Shown here: positions 17,853-25,419 of the stretch, in pieces
Layout: every line of letters begins with the position of its first letter
How positions within the stretch are numbered: position 1 is the stretch's first letter
Assembly: GCA_905614355.1 (NCBI GenBank)
Contig: CAJQSN010000001.1
Span: 1 to 39,791 of the forward strand
Direction: 5' to 3'
DNA: 39,791 nt
DNA from: an uncultured Rhodospirillales bacterium
GTDB lineage: Bacteria; Pseudomonadota; Alphaproteobacteria; Rhodospirillales; UBA2165
Notes under the pieces: generated by a model
What the model saw: the letters and a program-made list of their open reading frames with translations, nothing else
Databases searched by the model: none
What the model was told of the DNA's origin: nothing
Program-made: the position numbers and the translations under genes

Positions 17853-18722
17853 ATGAAAATAACCGCAGCAATCTCGCCATTCTACCGTAGCGCAATTTGG
17901 GCAATTCTTACGGCAATTAGTTTTGCGGTTATGATAACTGCTGTCCATTATATGGATGGTAAGTTTGATGCATTTCAAATTGTTTTCTTTCGCGCGATCG
18001 TGGGGTTGTTTCTAATTGTACCCCTCATTTCGCGTTCTGGTATAAGAACCCTTCGCACAACTAAAATGCCACTTCATTTTATTCGTACTTTGTTTGGTTT
18101 GTTTGCCATGGCGGCGCTATATTATGCTGTTGCTGTCAAGCCCCTGGCGGAGGTCATTGCGCTTACATTCCTCATTCCAATTTTTGTTACTATCGCTTCG
18201 AGTTTAGTGTTGCATGAGGTTGTTGGGCTGCATCGATGGTTAGCGACGACCGTCGGCTTTGCTGGGGCTTTGATTATAATTCGACCTGGATTTGTCGAAT
18301 TTGATTTCCCGATATTTTTAGTGTTACTTTCATCAGCTCTTTACGCGGGAGCATGGTCTAGTGTCAAAATTCTTACTCGCACGGATCAAGCTAGTGTAAC
18401 GTTATTTTGGATGAATGTTTTGATGCTTCCCCTTACGTTTTTGCCTACGATATTTGTTTGGGTTACCCCTAATTGGACTGATTTTATACCCATATTGGTT
18501 ATGGCCTTATTTGGTTGGTCAGCACATTTTTGCCAGGCTCGAGCTTTTAAAAATTCAGATGCTAGTGCAGTTATGCCATTTGATTTTCTACGCTTACCGG
18601 TTGCTGCTTTATTTGGATATTTTCTTTTTTCGGAGACACTTGATATTTGGATCTGGATTGGTGCTATTATAATTTTTGGTGCAAGTTACTATACAGTTTG
18701 GCGAGAAAAGTTAATTTCTTAA
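17853..18722 (+). CDS. EamA/DMT-superfamily transporter (paralogue 3)
   Basis: A 289-aa ten-helix DMT transporter with FDAFQIVFFRAIVGLFLIVP, LAEVIALTFLIPIFVTIASSLVLHE, GALIIIRPGF, and SAVMPFDFLRLPVAALFGYFLFSETL. These are the same landmarks, in the same order, as the EamA proteins at 1626 and 16506. It ends YTVWREKLIS, matching the xxxYRE end of its paralogues. The substrate cannot be inferred. The ATG at 17853 follows an AT-rich leader without a strong ribosome site. argC lies 99 bases downstream in the same direction. Confidence 0.87.
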   Translation: MKITAAISPFYRSAIWAILTAISFAVMITAVHYMDGKFDAFQIVFFRAIVGLFLIVPLISRSGIRTLRTTKMPLHFIRTLFGLFAMAALYYAVAVKPLAEVIALTFLIPIFVTIASSLVLHEVVGLHRWLATTVGFAGALIIIRPGFVEFDFPIFLVLLSSALYAGAWSSVKILTRTDQASVTLFWMNVLMLPLTFLPTIFVWVTPNWTDFIPILVMALFGWSAHFCQARAFKNSDASAVMPFDFLRLPVAALFGYFLFSETLDIWIWIGAIIIFGASYYTVWREKLIS

Positions 18723-18821
18723 TATTTGAGTGTCCACCGAAAGAAACTTATTTGAATATTTGTTTGGTTTTTAAATCTAGGCATTGCTTTTTTTTATAGA
18801 AACAAGGATATATGCGCCGTT

Positions 18822-19769
18822 ATGACAAAAATATTTATTGATGGTGAAGTGGGTACTACGGGTCTGCAAATACTTGACCGCCTTAAAGGGCGGAAAGAGT
18901 TTGATGTGCTACACTTAGCGGAGAAGCAACGAAAGGAGATTGCTGCACGTGCGGAAATGATCAATGCCGCCGATATATGCATACTCTGTTTACCTGAAGA
19001 TGCTTCTCGCGACGCCGTAAGCTTAATTCAAAACGATGTAACGAAGGTAATAGACGCGTCAATTGCTTTCAGGACGGATCCAGATTGGGATTATGGTTTC
19101 CCAGAGTATAGCAGTAATCAAAGTGAGGTCATTTCTAACTCCAAAAGGGTCAGTAACCCAGGCTGTTATGCCTGTGCATCGATTGCGATAATTCACCCAT
19201 TAGTTACCTCTGGCGTTTTGCCAAGTGACTTTCCTGTGAATATTAATGCCGTTTCGGGGTATAGTGGTGGGGGGAAAAATCTTATAGCAGCTTTTGAGGG
19301 AAGATATTCCGAAGAAAAGATTAATAGTACATTTTACCTTTATGGCCTTGGACTATCCCATAAACATACACCTGAAATTCAAAAGTGGTGCGGTTTGGAT
19401 AATGCCCCGCTCTTTGTTCCTAGTGTAGGACGGTTTTCTCAGGGAATGCTAGTGTCAGTGCCGTTGCAATTATGGCAGTTAAAAAACAATTTAACTTCTA
19501 ATGAAATACAGGAAGTATTAAAAGAGCACTATTTAGGGCAGCCTTTTGTAAAGGTACACTATTTACCTGATACTGCTAAGATCGAAAATCTTGATCCCGA
19601 AGAACTTAATGGAAGTAATATGTTGAATATTTATATATTTGCTAACGATAGAAATGCTCAAACTGTTATTTGTGCCCAACTCGATAATCTTGGTAAAGGA
19701 GCCTCTGGGCAAGCGGTCCAAAACCTTAATTTAATGTTAGGCTTGGATCCAACCACAGGACTTATTTGA
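18822..19769 (+). CDS. argC: N-acetyl-gamma-glutamyl-phosphate reductase, type 2
   Basis: The short (type 2) form of ArgC, 315 aa, typical of alphaproteobacteria. It catalyses NADPH-dependent reduction of N-acetylglutamyl phosphate to the semialdehyde in arginine synthesis. The N terminus KIFIDGEVGTTGLQI holds the NADP-binding site. The catalytic cysteine is Cys115 in SNPGCYACAS. GYSGGGKNLI and the HKHTPEI active-site segment are intact. The ATG at 18822 has only a weak AGGATA element upstream. It is a stand-alone gene with no other arginine genes nearby, and it converges with the 116-aa secreted protein gene 40 bases later. Confidence 0.95.
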   Translation: MTKIFIDGEVGTTGLQILDRLKGRKEFDVLHLAEKQRKEIAARAEMINAADICILCLPEDASRDAVSLIQNDVTKVIDASIAFRTDPDWDYGFPEYSSNQSEVISNSKRVSNPGCYACASIAIIHPLVTSGVLPSDFPVNINAVSGYSGGGKNLIAAFEGRYSEEKINSTFYLYGLGLSHKHTPEIQKWCGLDNAPLFVPSVGRFSQGMLVSVPLQLWQLKNNLTSNEIQEVLKEHYLGQPFVKVHYLPDTAKIENLDPEELNGSNMLNIYIFANDRNAQTVICAQLDNLGKGASGQAVQNLNLMLGLDPTTGLI

Positions 19770-19809
19770 ATAACTTTTTTTGAGATATTCCTATTTAAAT
19801 ACTTTTATT

Positions 19810-20160
19810 TTAAATTTTCGAACCCATCGATACAAAATTATTTCCTTTGTTCCAGTATTCTCCAGCGCTAATAATGCAGGTTATTTGGCTTGGGTTTGTG
19901 ACCGTAATTGAGAATGATCCTTGAGGAGAGACGAAAACCTCGATTAGTCCACCGCCATTACTTATACCAAGCGAATCCTGGATCTCCTTGTAATCTTTTT
20001 TTAGTGAACTGATAACAACTTCACGATCTCCGCACGAGGTAATGACAATGTTTGGTGAATTTCTTTCGTTAGCATTTAATTTTGAAGAAAGGTACGAAAA
20101 AACTAGTAAAGAAATACACGTTATAACCCCTAATTTTAGATTTTGATTTATACTTTGCAT
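19810..20160 (-). CDS. Secreted 116-aa protein of unknown function, predicted RpoE-regulon member
   Basis: I do not recognise this protein. A hydrophobic N-terminal segment (LKLGVITCISLLVFSYLSS, residues 8-26) looks like a signal peptide or signal anchor, so the rest is probably periplasmic or membrane-anchored. The mature part holds two Cys (ITSCGDREVV and PSQITCIISAGEYW) that could form a disulfide, and a glycine-rich NGGGLIEVFVSPQGSFSITV strand pair. The ATG at 20160 is preceded by AGGAT. An ECF11-type promoter element lies 50-77 bases upstream on the same strand (20237 to 20210). This puts the gene under RpoE control by sequence and suggests an envelope role in oxidative stress (inference). 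Confidence 0.65.
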   Translation of the reverse strand: MQSINQNLKLGVITCISLLVFSYLSSKLNANERNSPNIVITSCGDREVVISSLKKDYKEIQDSLGISNGGGLIEVFVSPQGSFSITVTNPSQITCIISAGEYWNKGNNFVSMGSKI

Positions 20161-20209
20161 TATCCTTAGCTCCGAAAGTTAATAATTAAGCGGTAAGGCA
20201 GTGTAGAGT

Positions 20210-20237
20210 TCTACGTTTTAAAATTTAAGTTGGATCA
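20210..20237 (-). promoter_or_regulatory. ECF11/RpoE-type promoter for the 116-aa secreted protein
   Basis: On the minus strand TGATCC (20237-20232), 16 nt, CGTAGA (20215-20210). The predicted start of transcription is about 20203, giving a 43-nt leader before the ATG at 20160. Spacing and both hexamers match the element before rpoE. Confidence 0.65.
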
Positions 20238-20381
20238 TGGAAGGATTGTTGAGTTAGGTTATTGTCTTTGCTGGTGATTATATCCTGCAACTTCCCGCCG
20301 AATTAATCTCTACTCAATTTTGTTCGGGTTTTACTTTATACACGTTGTTGGAGATGGAATTCATTTTAAAATTTGTGTAGA

Positions 20382-20462
20382 CGCCATGGATTAAGTTGGA
20401 GGGGAGTAACCACCCATGGCGCCTATCTTATATTCTTCCGTTTGAGGTTGGAAAAACATATT
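20382..20462 (-). ncRNA. Candidate RpoE-dependent small RNA with a C-rich loop
   Basis: A leftward ECF11-type promoter (20496-20469) points into this stretch, which has no annotated gene. The transcript would fold an 8-bp stem (CGCCATGG/CCATGGCG, 20414-20421 with 20382-20389). Its 24-nt loop carries CUCCCCUCC (complement of 20398-20406), which is complementary to Shine-Dalgarno sequences. Stress-induced alphaproteobacterial sRNAs of the CcsR/cuckoo group carry similar anti-SD loops. No T-run terminator follows, so the 3' end is unknown and read-through into the 116-aa gene is possible. This is inference from one sequence. Confidence 0.3.
20391..20459 (-). CDS. Possible 22-aa peptide at the start of the orphan transcript
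   Basis: An ATG lies about 3 nt after the predicted start of the orphan ECF11 promoter and opens a frame of 22 codons, ending IGAMGGYSPPT. It would be read essentially leaderless. It overlaps the candidate small RNA hairpin. I have no homology for it. The same frame is open further upstream across the promoter, so chance is a serious alternative. Confidence 0.2.
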   Translation of the reverse strand: MFFQPQTEEYKIGAMGGYSPPT

Positions 20463-20468
20463 AGTTAT

Positions 20469-20496
20469 GTTACGGACTGAGTTACTACTTAGATCA
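20469..20496 (-). promoter_or_regulatory. Orphan leftward ECF11/RpoE-type promoter
   Basis: On the minus strand TGATCT (20496-20491), 16 nt, CGTAAC (20474-20469). It is back to back with the folE element, with 8 bases between the two -35 boxes. No recognised gene begins within 300 bases downstream. Confidence 0.55.
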
Positions 20497-20504
20497 TTTT
20501 TTAT

Positions 20505-20532
20505 TGATCTAAAATAACCTAATGGCCGTAAA
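20505..20532 (+). promoter_or_regulatory. ECF11/RpoE-type promoter of folE
   Basis: TGATCT (20505-20510), 16 nt, CGTAAA (20527-20532). The hexamers and spacing are identical to the rpoE element at 31253. The predicted transcription start is near 20539, about 48 nt before the folE ATG. Confidence 0.7.
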
Positions 20533-20586
20533 TCTAGGTGCAGTTTAACTTTAAAATTTATGGGTATTTTAATACAAGGATGAGAC

Positions 20587-21210
20587 ATGAATGATATTAT
20601 TACGGGGACGCCAACCAAAGAAGTGAACGGATTGGCGCATTCAGAGAGACCTTCACGTGGCGAAGCTGAAAATGCTGTGCGTACACTGTTAAAATGGGCT
20701 GGTGAGGATGCATCTCGCGCAGGTTTGTTGGATACGCCCTCAAGAGTAGTCCGCTCTTACGAAGAATTTTATGCTGGATATAGTTTTGATCCTCATGAAA
20801 TACTGTCCCGGACTTTTGATGAAACGCATGGCTATGATGAAATGGTTCTTATGCGTGATATTCGATTCGAAAGCCATTGTGAACATCACATGGCCCCGAT
20901 TATAGGTGTTGCCCATGTTGCCTATATCCCGAAGACAAGGGTTGTTGGCATAAGTAAGTTAGCGCGGGTCGTGGAGGTTTTTGCCAAACGGTTACAGATC
21001 CAAGAGAGGTTTACCGTTCAAATTGCTGAGGCAATCAATGACACTTTAAATCCAATTGGTGTTGGTGTGGTTATCGAAGCGGAGCACGAGTGTATGACAA
21101 CGAGAGGTATTCAGAAACCAGGTGTTTCCATGGTGTCGAGTTGTATGTTGGGTAGCTTTAGATCTGATCCGGCTACACGTTCTGAATTTATGTCGATGAT
21201 TGGGAGATAA
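20587..21210 (+). CDS. folE: GTP cyclohydrolase I
   Basis: A full-length type IA FolE of 207 aa. It converts GTP to 7,8-dihydroneopterin triphosphate, the first step to folates and other pterins. The zinc ligands are visible as Cys98 in [11 protein letters not shown], with His101 next to them, and Cys169 in [13 protein letters not shown]. The [18 protein letters not shown]-terminal signature and [24 protein letters not shown] block are intact. The ATG at 20587 follows ACAAGGATGAG. The gene lies under an ECF11-type promoter, not in a folate operon. A plausible reason is supply of the pterin antenna cofactor (methenyltetrahydrofolate) to a stress-induced photolyase, which is not in this window (inference). 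Confidence 0.96.
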   Translation: MNDIITGTPTKEVNGLAHSERPSRGEAENAVRTLLKWAGEDASRAGLLDTPSRVVRSYEEFYAGYSFDPHEILSRTFDETHGYDEMVLMRDIRFESHCEHHMAPIIGVAHVAYIPKTRVVGISKLARVVEVFAKRLQIQERFTVQIAEAINDTLNPIGVGVVIEAEHECMTTRGIQKPGVSMVSSCMLGSFRSDPATRSEFMSMIGR

Positions 21211-21261
21211 ACTGTCATAAGACGCTAAAACAAAAATATTAGAGAAACTATTAAACAAAAT

Positions 21262-22017
21262 TTAAAAGGGTATTTTCCCCCCATCCCAAGCAAAAAGTTG
21301 GCCTGTTGACTTACTTTGTAAATTATCAATCACCTTCAAAAGGTAGTTGGCGGAGACGTGTGGGGCAAATAATTTACCATTAGGTACTGAACTTTGGAAT
21401 GGTTTAGATAAGTTGGTGTTAACAGTGCCAGGGTGCAGAGTAACCGCAATTGCCTCGGGGTTTTTTCGCGATAATTCAATTGAGAGCGATTTTACCATCA
21501 TATTTAGTGCTGCCTTCGAGCTTCTGTAACCATACCAACCACCTATATAATTATCTTCGATACTCCCAACGCGGGCTGATAAGGCGGCGAATACGGATTT
21601 ACGGTCCTTAGGTAAAAGATCAATAAAATGTTTAGCTATCAGAGCTGGTCCGATAGTATTGATACGAAAAATATTTGAAAGGTTTTCTGCGTCTAAATTT
21701 TTCCATGTTTTTTCTGGCTGTAACGTGTCACCTTGATGGAGTATTCCAGTCGCTATAATTATTAAATCAATTTTTTTCGTTTTAGTTTTTATTTCTTTTA
21801 CTGCGGAAATAATACTTGTTTCATCTGTTATGTTTATTGGTATATACGAAATTTTATCTGTTTCACCATCGTGTCTTGTTCGCGAGCAACTAAAAATATG
21901 GCGAACGCACGACTGTTTAGATAATTGTGCCACTAGTGCTTTTCCTATCCCTCCGCTTGTTCCAATGATAGCAACATCGCAATTGTCCAAAAATGACTTT
22001 AATACATAATTATCCAT
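21262..22017 (-). CDS. SDR-family protein, C-factor (CsgA)-like
   Basis: A 251-aa short-chain dehydrogenase. The dinucleotide motif GTSGGIG is at residues 19-25, the NAG-equivalent reads IATGILHQGD, and Tyr164-Lys168 are in YRSSK with Ser147 in the expected position. The spacing and the long insertion around residues 95-115 match the C-factor/CsgA-like SDR group, which in other proteobacteria often lies close to photolyase, folE and RpoE-ChrR genes (established genome-context observation). The substrate is unknown. It converges with folE 51 bases away. I do not find an ECF11-type element reading leftward in its upstream gap, so its control may differ. Confidence 0.8.
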   Translation of the reverse strand: MDNYVLKSFLDNCDVAIIGTSGGIGKALVAQLSKQSCVRHIFSCSRTRHDGETDKISYIPINITDETSIISAVKEIKTKTKKIDLIIIATGILHQGDTLQPEKTWKNLDAENLSNIFRINTIGPALIAKHFIDLLPKDRKSVFAALSARVGSIEDNYIGGWYGYRSSKAALNMMVKSLSIELSRKNPEAIAVTLHPGTVNTNLSKPFQSSVPNGKLFAPHVSANYLLKVIDNLQSKSTGQLFAWDGGKIPF

Positions 22018-22061
22018 AAAGTATTGAGTCCCCTAATTTGTGATACTAACAGCGTTAATCC

Positions 22062-22089
22062 TGATCTAATTATAAAGTCTTTACGTAGA
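22062..22089 (+). promoter_or_regulatory. ECF11/RpoE-type promoter of the six-gene VOC-led operon
   Basis: TGATCT (22062-22067), 16 nt, CGTAGA (22084-22089). The predicted start is near 22096, giving a leader of about 60 nt before the TTG at 22156. It has the same spacing as the five other copies in this region. Confidence 0.65.
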
Positions 22090-22155
22090 GGAAATGATAT
22101 TAGATGACTGTTTCTTTTACTTGAAAAATGAAAAATGGGTTAAGGAGAGATAAAA

Positions 22156-22458
22156 TTGGATCGTATAAATCACCTGGCTGTTCCTGTAAATGATATTGCT
22201 GATGCTGTTAAGTGGTATTGCGATAGCTTTTCTTGCAATGTCGCTTATGTAGATGACACTTGGGCATTACTTGATTTTGAAAATATAAGCTTAGCTCTAG
22301 TTCTTCCAGAACAACACCCGAGCCATTTAGCCGTGGAGCGAAAAGATGCTGCTAATTTTGGCTCTCTTACTTTGCATCGCGATAAAACTAAGTCAGTTTA
22401 TATCGAGGACCCGTGGAATAACAGCCTAGAAATTATGCTAATAAATCAAAATGAGTAA
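22156..22458 (+). CDS. Short VOC/glyoxalase-fold protein
   Basis: A 100-aa single-module VOC protein beginning DRINHLAVPVNDIADAVKWYCDSF, the typical first strand-helix of the fold, and ending DPWNNSLEIMLINQNE, the usual 'DP.GN..E' closing strand. The first His (His6) and the C-terminal Glu could bind a metal. The start is TTG at 22156 with TAAGGAGAG ten bases upstream. It is first in a six-gene rightward operon and overlaps the DCC gene by 8 bases. The substrate is unknown. An ECF11-type promoter just upstream places it in the RpoE regulon. Confidence 0.8.
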   Translation: MDRINHLAVPVNDIADAVKWYCDSFSCNVAYVDDTWALLDFENISLALVLPEQHPSHLAVERKDAANFGSLTLHRDKTKSVYIEDPWNNSLEIMLINQNE

Positions 22459-22837
22459 GGGAACCCTTAAGGTATACTTCGATGGACAATGCCCTCTTTG
22501 CAGACGGGAAATAGATTTTTACCGGAAGAGAAGTGGGGGTGAAAAAATTACGTGGATTAATATTGAAGATGGGACATTTGATGGTTCAACCTTGGGACTT
22601 ACTAAGAAAAGACTTAAAGCCAGGTTCCATGTTGTAAAGGATGACAGTACAGTATTTTCCGGTGGTTATGCGTTTCTTCAGCTTTGGAGTTTTATCCCGG
22701 TATTTTCTTGGGTAACTAAGATCCTAGATAGGTCATTTTTCCCTAGTCTCTTGGATAAACTATATGATCTATTTTTAATTATGAGACCAACTTTACAAAA
22801 AATTTTAATTAAAATAGAAAATGAAAATAGAAAATAA
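22451..22837 (+). CDS. DCC-family (DUF393) thiol-disulfide oxidoreductase-like protein
   Basis: A 128-aa DUF393 protein. The defining motif is YFDGQCPLCRREIDFYRKR with Asp11, Cys14 and Cys17, a CPLC redox pair at the N terminus of a thioredoxin-like fold. The GGYAFLQLWSFIPVF segment follows, as in the family. It probably sits at the cytosolic face of the membrane and takes part in thiol redox chemistry; direct substrates are not known for the family. The start overlaps the VOC gene by 8 bases, so the two are translationally coupled. Confidence 0.88.
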   Translation: MSKGTLKVYFDGQCPLCRREIDFYRKRSGGEKITWINIEDGTFDGSTLGLTKKRLKARFHVVKDDSTVFSGGYAFLQLWSFIPVFSWVTKILDRSFFPSLLDKLYDLFLIMRPTLQKILIKIENENRK

Positions 22838-22873
22838 AAAGTCCTTTTGACCTAATTTAAGTTGTAAATTTAG

Positions 22874-23857
22874 ATGAAAAATAAAGTAGAACAGACAGTT
22901 GCTATTATAGGGGCAGGCGTGACAGGGAGCGTTTGTGCTAGTATATTGAAAGATAAAGGTTTTAATCCAATAATTATAGAAAAAAGTAGAGGCTTAGGAG
23001 GAAGATTAGCAACTCGCAAAACAGACTCGGGGCTGTGTTTTGATCATGGCGTTCAGTTTTTCACATCTCATTCTGAGGGGTTTCAACAATTATTGGATAA
23101 GTCTTTAAATATAGGAGCCATAGAGACCTGGTCCCCTAAATTATTTGACGACGGAGTTGACGTAAGCGCAAATTGGTTTGTTGGGCAGCCCACTATGAAC
23201 GCGCTTGTAAAACCGCTATTACAAAATATACAAATTAACTTCTCAGATGAAGTTAGTTCTATTGTTCGAGAGGGAAAAAATTGGCGTGTCCGAACAACCT
23301 CTAATAAAGCTGGAACGTCGTTTGAGAATGTAATATGTACTGTACCTGCTCCTCAAGTGAAATATCTTTTGCCGTCTGAAACAGAATTAGCTAATGAAAT
23401 CTCAGATGTTGAAATTGCCCCTTGCTGGACACTTTTGTTAGCGTTTGAGCGGTCCCTTAATTTAGATTTTGACGTATGGAAGTCGAATGTTGGGAATGTC
23501 ACTTGGATTGCTCGGAATTCCTCTAAGCCTTTTCGTGGTGAGAACGAGGAATGTTGGGTCGTACATGCTGGGCCGGAATGGAGTAAAAAGAATTTAGAGA
23601 TCGAAAATGAAGAGATCACAAGCATGTTGCTGGATGAATTGCGTGCTATTTTTGGAGTAAGTTTTTCAAATTATTTTTATGCAGTGTCTCATAGATGGCG
23701 GTATGCCCGCACGATACGACCACTCATGAGGCCATACTTGGGTACTGCGGATAAATCTCTTTTTATCGGCGGGGACTGGTGTTTAGGTTCTCGTGTTGAA
23801 AACGCTTATGAGAGTGGTTTTTCAATAGCAAATTCTTTAATTAAAAAATCTAGATAA
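22874..23857 (+). CDS. Renalase-like FAD-dependent amine oxidase-fold protein
   Basis: A 327-aa flavoprotein with a Rossmann motif IIGAGVTGSVCAS (GAGVTG at residues 13-18), followed by the acidic residue in IIIEKSRGLGGRLATR. The FDHGVQFFTS motif and the C-terminal SLFIGGDWCLGSRVENAYESGFSIANSL FAD-binding block are those of bacterial renalase-like proteins. Renalases oxidise misreduced dihydropyridines or amines with FAD and O2; whether this one does so is unknown. It lies 36 bases after the DCC gene. A flavoprotein of this group with DUF393, SDR and NTF2-like neighbours is a recurring set beside RpoE-ChrR in proteobacteria. Confidence 0.87.
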   Translation: MKNKVEQTVAIIGAGVTGSVCASILKDKGFNPIIIEKSRGLGGRLATRKTDSGLCFDHGVQFFTSHSEGFQQLLDKSLNIGAIETWSPKLFDDGVDVSANWFVGQPTMNALVKPLLQNIQINFSDEVSSIVREGKNWRVRTTSNKAGTSFENVICTVPAPQVKYLLPSETELANEISDVEIAPCWTLLLAFERSLNLDFDVWKSNVGNVTWIARNSSKPFRGENEECWVVHAGPEWSKKNLEIENEEITSMLLDELRAIFGVSFSNYFYAVSHRWRYARTIRPLMRPYLGTADKSLFIGGDWCLGSRVENAYESGFSIANSLIKKSR

Positions 23858-23924
23858 ATCAAAGCTTTATTAATTTTCATGATATATCTTATAATTTGTA
23901 CCTAGTATTCTGTTAGGGTTTTAG

Positions 23925-24638
23925 ATGGTAGTTTTTCGATGGCTAAGTAATTTGATCTGTAAAAATTTTTGGATTTTATTTTTTGTCCTGGTTTTACCTT
24001 CAGTTGTTAAGTCCACGCCTTTAAAAAATACAGATCCTTTGGAGCTCTATCCTAATAATATAGTATTTAATGTTTTTCGTAATGATGAAATCGTAGGAAA
24101 ACATCGTGTTTTCTTCTCTAAAATAGGAAATGACAAGGTTAGAGTTGTTGCTCAACTTAATCTTCAGGTAAATTTTCTTTCATTCCCAATTTATAAATTT
24201 GATTATAAATCAGATGCAGTCTGGAGTTATGGAAAGTTAAGAAGTCTTCGTTCAAATCAGAATGATGATGGAGAAAGCTTAACTGTTAAGGTATTACGAA
24301 AGAATGATTGGTTAGTGGTAAAAACGAGAGATGCAGCATTTCGAACCGATATTGATACTTTGCCTACAAATCATTGGAACGCAGAGGTTCTCGTAAGAGA
24401 TAAAGTTATAAATACTCTGACTGGGGAGCTTTCTTCTGTGCGTATTACTAATCTTGGCAAAGAGAAAATAGAGGCTCAGGCTAAATCGGTTTTTGCAACA
24501 AAGTATAAATATTCAGGAGATATAGCTGCCTTAGTTTGGTACTCTGATGGGGGTAATTGGGTTAAGATGCAGTTTGAAGGAAAAGATGGTTCGAGTATAA
24601 ACTATGAATGCATTGAATGTGGCTTGGGAAAAAAATAG
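23925..24638 (+). CDS. DUF6134-like secreted beta-sandwich protein
   Basis: A 237-aa protein with an N-terminal signal peptide (KNFWILFFVLVLPSVVKS, about residues 12-29). The mature part has alternating strands beginning NNIVFNVFRNDEIVGKHRVFFSKI and ending YSGDIAALVWYSDGGNWVKMQF. This matches the 'ydV...G..iG.h.v.f' opening and final 'WYd..g.lv...f' of DUF6134/DUF3108-type periplasmic proteins. The C terminus has two Cys (NYECIECGLGKK), a possible metal or disulfide site. Function is unknown; the fold suggests a periplasmic lipid- or glycan-binding role (inference). The SDR gene start lies 10 bases after its stop. Confidence 0.7.
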   Translation: MVVFRWLSNLICKNFWILFFVLVLPSVVKSTPLKNTDPLELYPNNIVFNVFRNDEIVGKHRVFFSKIGNDKVRVVAQLNLQVNFLSFPIYKFDYKSDAVWSYGKLRSLRSNQNDDGESLTVKVLRKNDWLVVKTRDAAFRTDIDTLPTNHWNAEVLVRDKVINTLTGELSSVRITNLGKEKIEAQAKSVFATKYKYSGDIAALVWYSDGGNWVKMQFEGKDGSSINYECIECGLGKK

Positions 24639-24648
24639 CAAGGAGGCT

Positions 24649-25419
24649 GTGGGTATTAAAGTTAAAAATCAAGTTGTTTGGATAACTGGCGCGAGCCAGG
24701 GAATTGGTCGGTGTCTTGCTCTTAATCTAGCTAAAAGTGGTTGCAAGGTTGCAGCAACGTCTCGCACAGAAGATGACTTAATGTCACTTCAGGATCGGTC
24801 AAAAGATCTACCTGGAGAAATACAGTCATATCCCTGCGACGTAACAGATGAAAAAAATATAGAAATCCTTATTAAAAGCATTGAGACTAATCTTGGCCCA
24901 ATTGACCTCGCTATTCTCAATGCGGGTACGTATATTCGTTTTGGCGTCGATGATTTTTCAGTTAAGGCTTTTAGAAAGCAAATAGAAATAAACACCATGG
25001 GAACCGTGAATTGTTTAGCCCCGGTGATGCATAACATGAAAGCGCGCCGTAACGGACACATTGTTGTAGTATCTTCCCTTAGCGCTTATCGCGGACTGCC
25101 TTTTGCGAGCGCTTATGGTGCGTCTAAGGCTGCGCTGACAAATATGTGTGAATCTTTGAAACCTGAATTGGATAATTTTAAGGTGAAACTTTCAGTCGTT
25201 CATCCCGGATTTGTTGACACTCCGTTGACCAATCAAAACGATTTTAAAATGCCGTTTTTAGTAGATGTGGAGTTTGCTTCGAAACGTATTCTAGCTGGTA
25301 TTAATCGAGGTAAATTTGAAATCGTATTTCCCAGCACTTTTTCTCTTATTATGAAGTTATTTAGGAGCTTACCTTATTCACTTTATTTTTTAGTTACCAA
25401 AAGGATGGTTAAAAAATGA
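24649..25419 (+). CDS. SDR-family oxidoreductase
   Basis: A short-chain dehydrogenase with TGASQGIG just after the first strand VVWITGAS, NAGTYIRFG as the NAG motif, and VSSLSAYRGLPFASAYGASKAAL with the catalytic Tyr and Lys. The C-terminal helix after IVFPSTFSLIMKLFRSLPYSLYF is hydrophobic and may attach to the membrane. The start is uncertain: an ATG at 24604 in the same frame overlaps the previous gene by 35 bases. I prefer the GTG at 24649 because AAGGAGG lies directly before it (24640-24646), although the 2-nt spacing is short. It overlaps the NTF2-like gene by 4 bases (ATGA). Confidence 0.85.
   Translation: MGIKVKNQVVWITGASQGIGRCLALNLAKSGCKVAATSRTEDDLMSLQDRSKDLPGEIQSYPCDVTDEKNIEILIKSIETNLGPIDLAILNAGTYIRFGVDDFSVKAFRKQIEINTMGTVNCLAPVMHNMKARRNGHIVVVSSLSAYRGLPFASAYGASKAALTNMCESLKPELDNFKVKLSVVHPGFVDTPLTNQNDFKMPFLVDVEFASKRILAGINRGKFEIVFPSTFSLIMKLFRSLPYSLYFLVTKRMVKK

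Larger units (their letters stand above)
20161..20586. promoter_or_regulatory. Intergenic regulatory region upstream of folE with three ECF11-type elements
   Basis: 426 bases between the leftward 116-aa gene and rightward folE. It contains three copies of TGATC(T/C)-16 nt-CGTA: leftward at 20210-20237, leftward at 20469-20496 and rightward at 20505-20532. It also contains an 8-bp inverted repeat at 20382-20389 and 20414-20421. There is no recognised gene in it, apart from a possible 22-codon frame and a candidate small RNA, listed separately. Confidence 0.6.

Noticed and set aside
18822..19769. Membership of argC in the stress regulon because of its position near the cluster
   Set aside because: No TGATC/CGTA element upstream; it is a normal biosynthetic gene that happens to lie beside the cluster.
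20391..20618. 75-codon minus-strand frame across the folE promoter region
   Set aside because: It would start inside folE and run through two promoter elements. Only its last 22 codons, after the orphan promoter, are worth considering.
22018..22061. Possible leftward RpoE-type promoter for the C-factor-like SDR
   Set aside because: Reading the minus strand from the GATC core at 22063, no CGTA occurs at the right distance.
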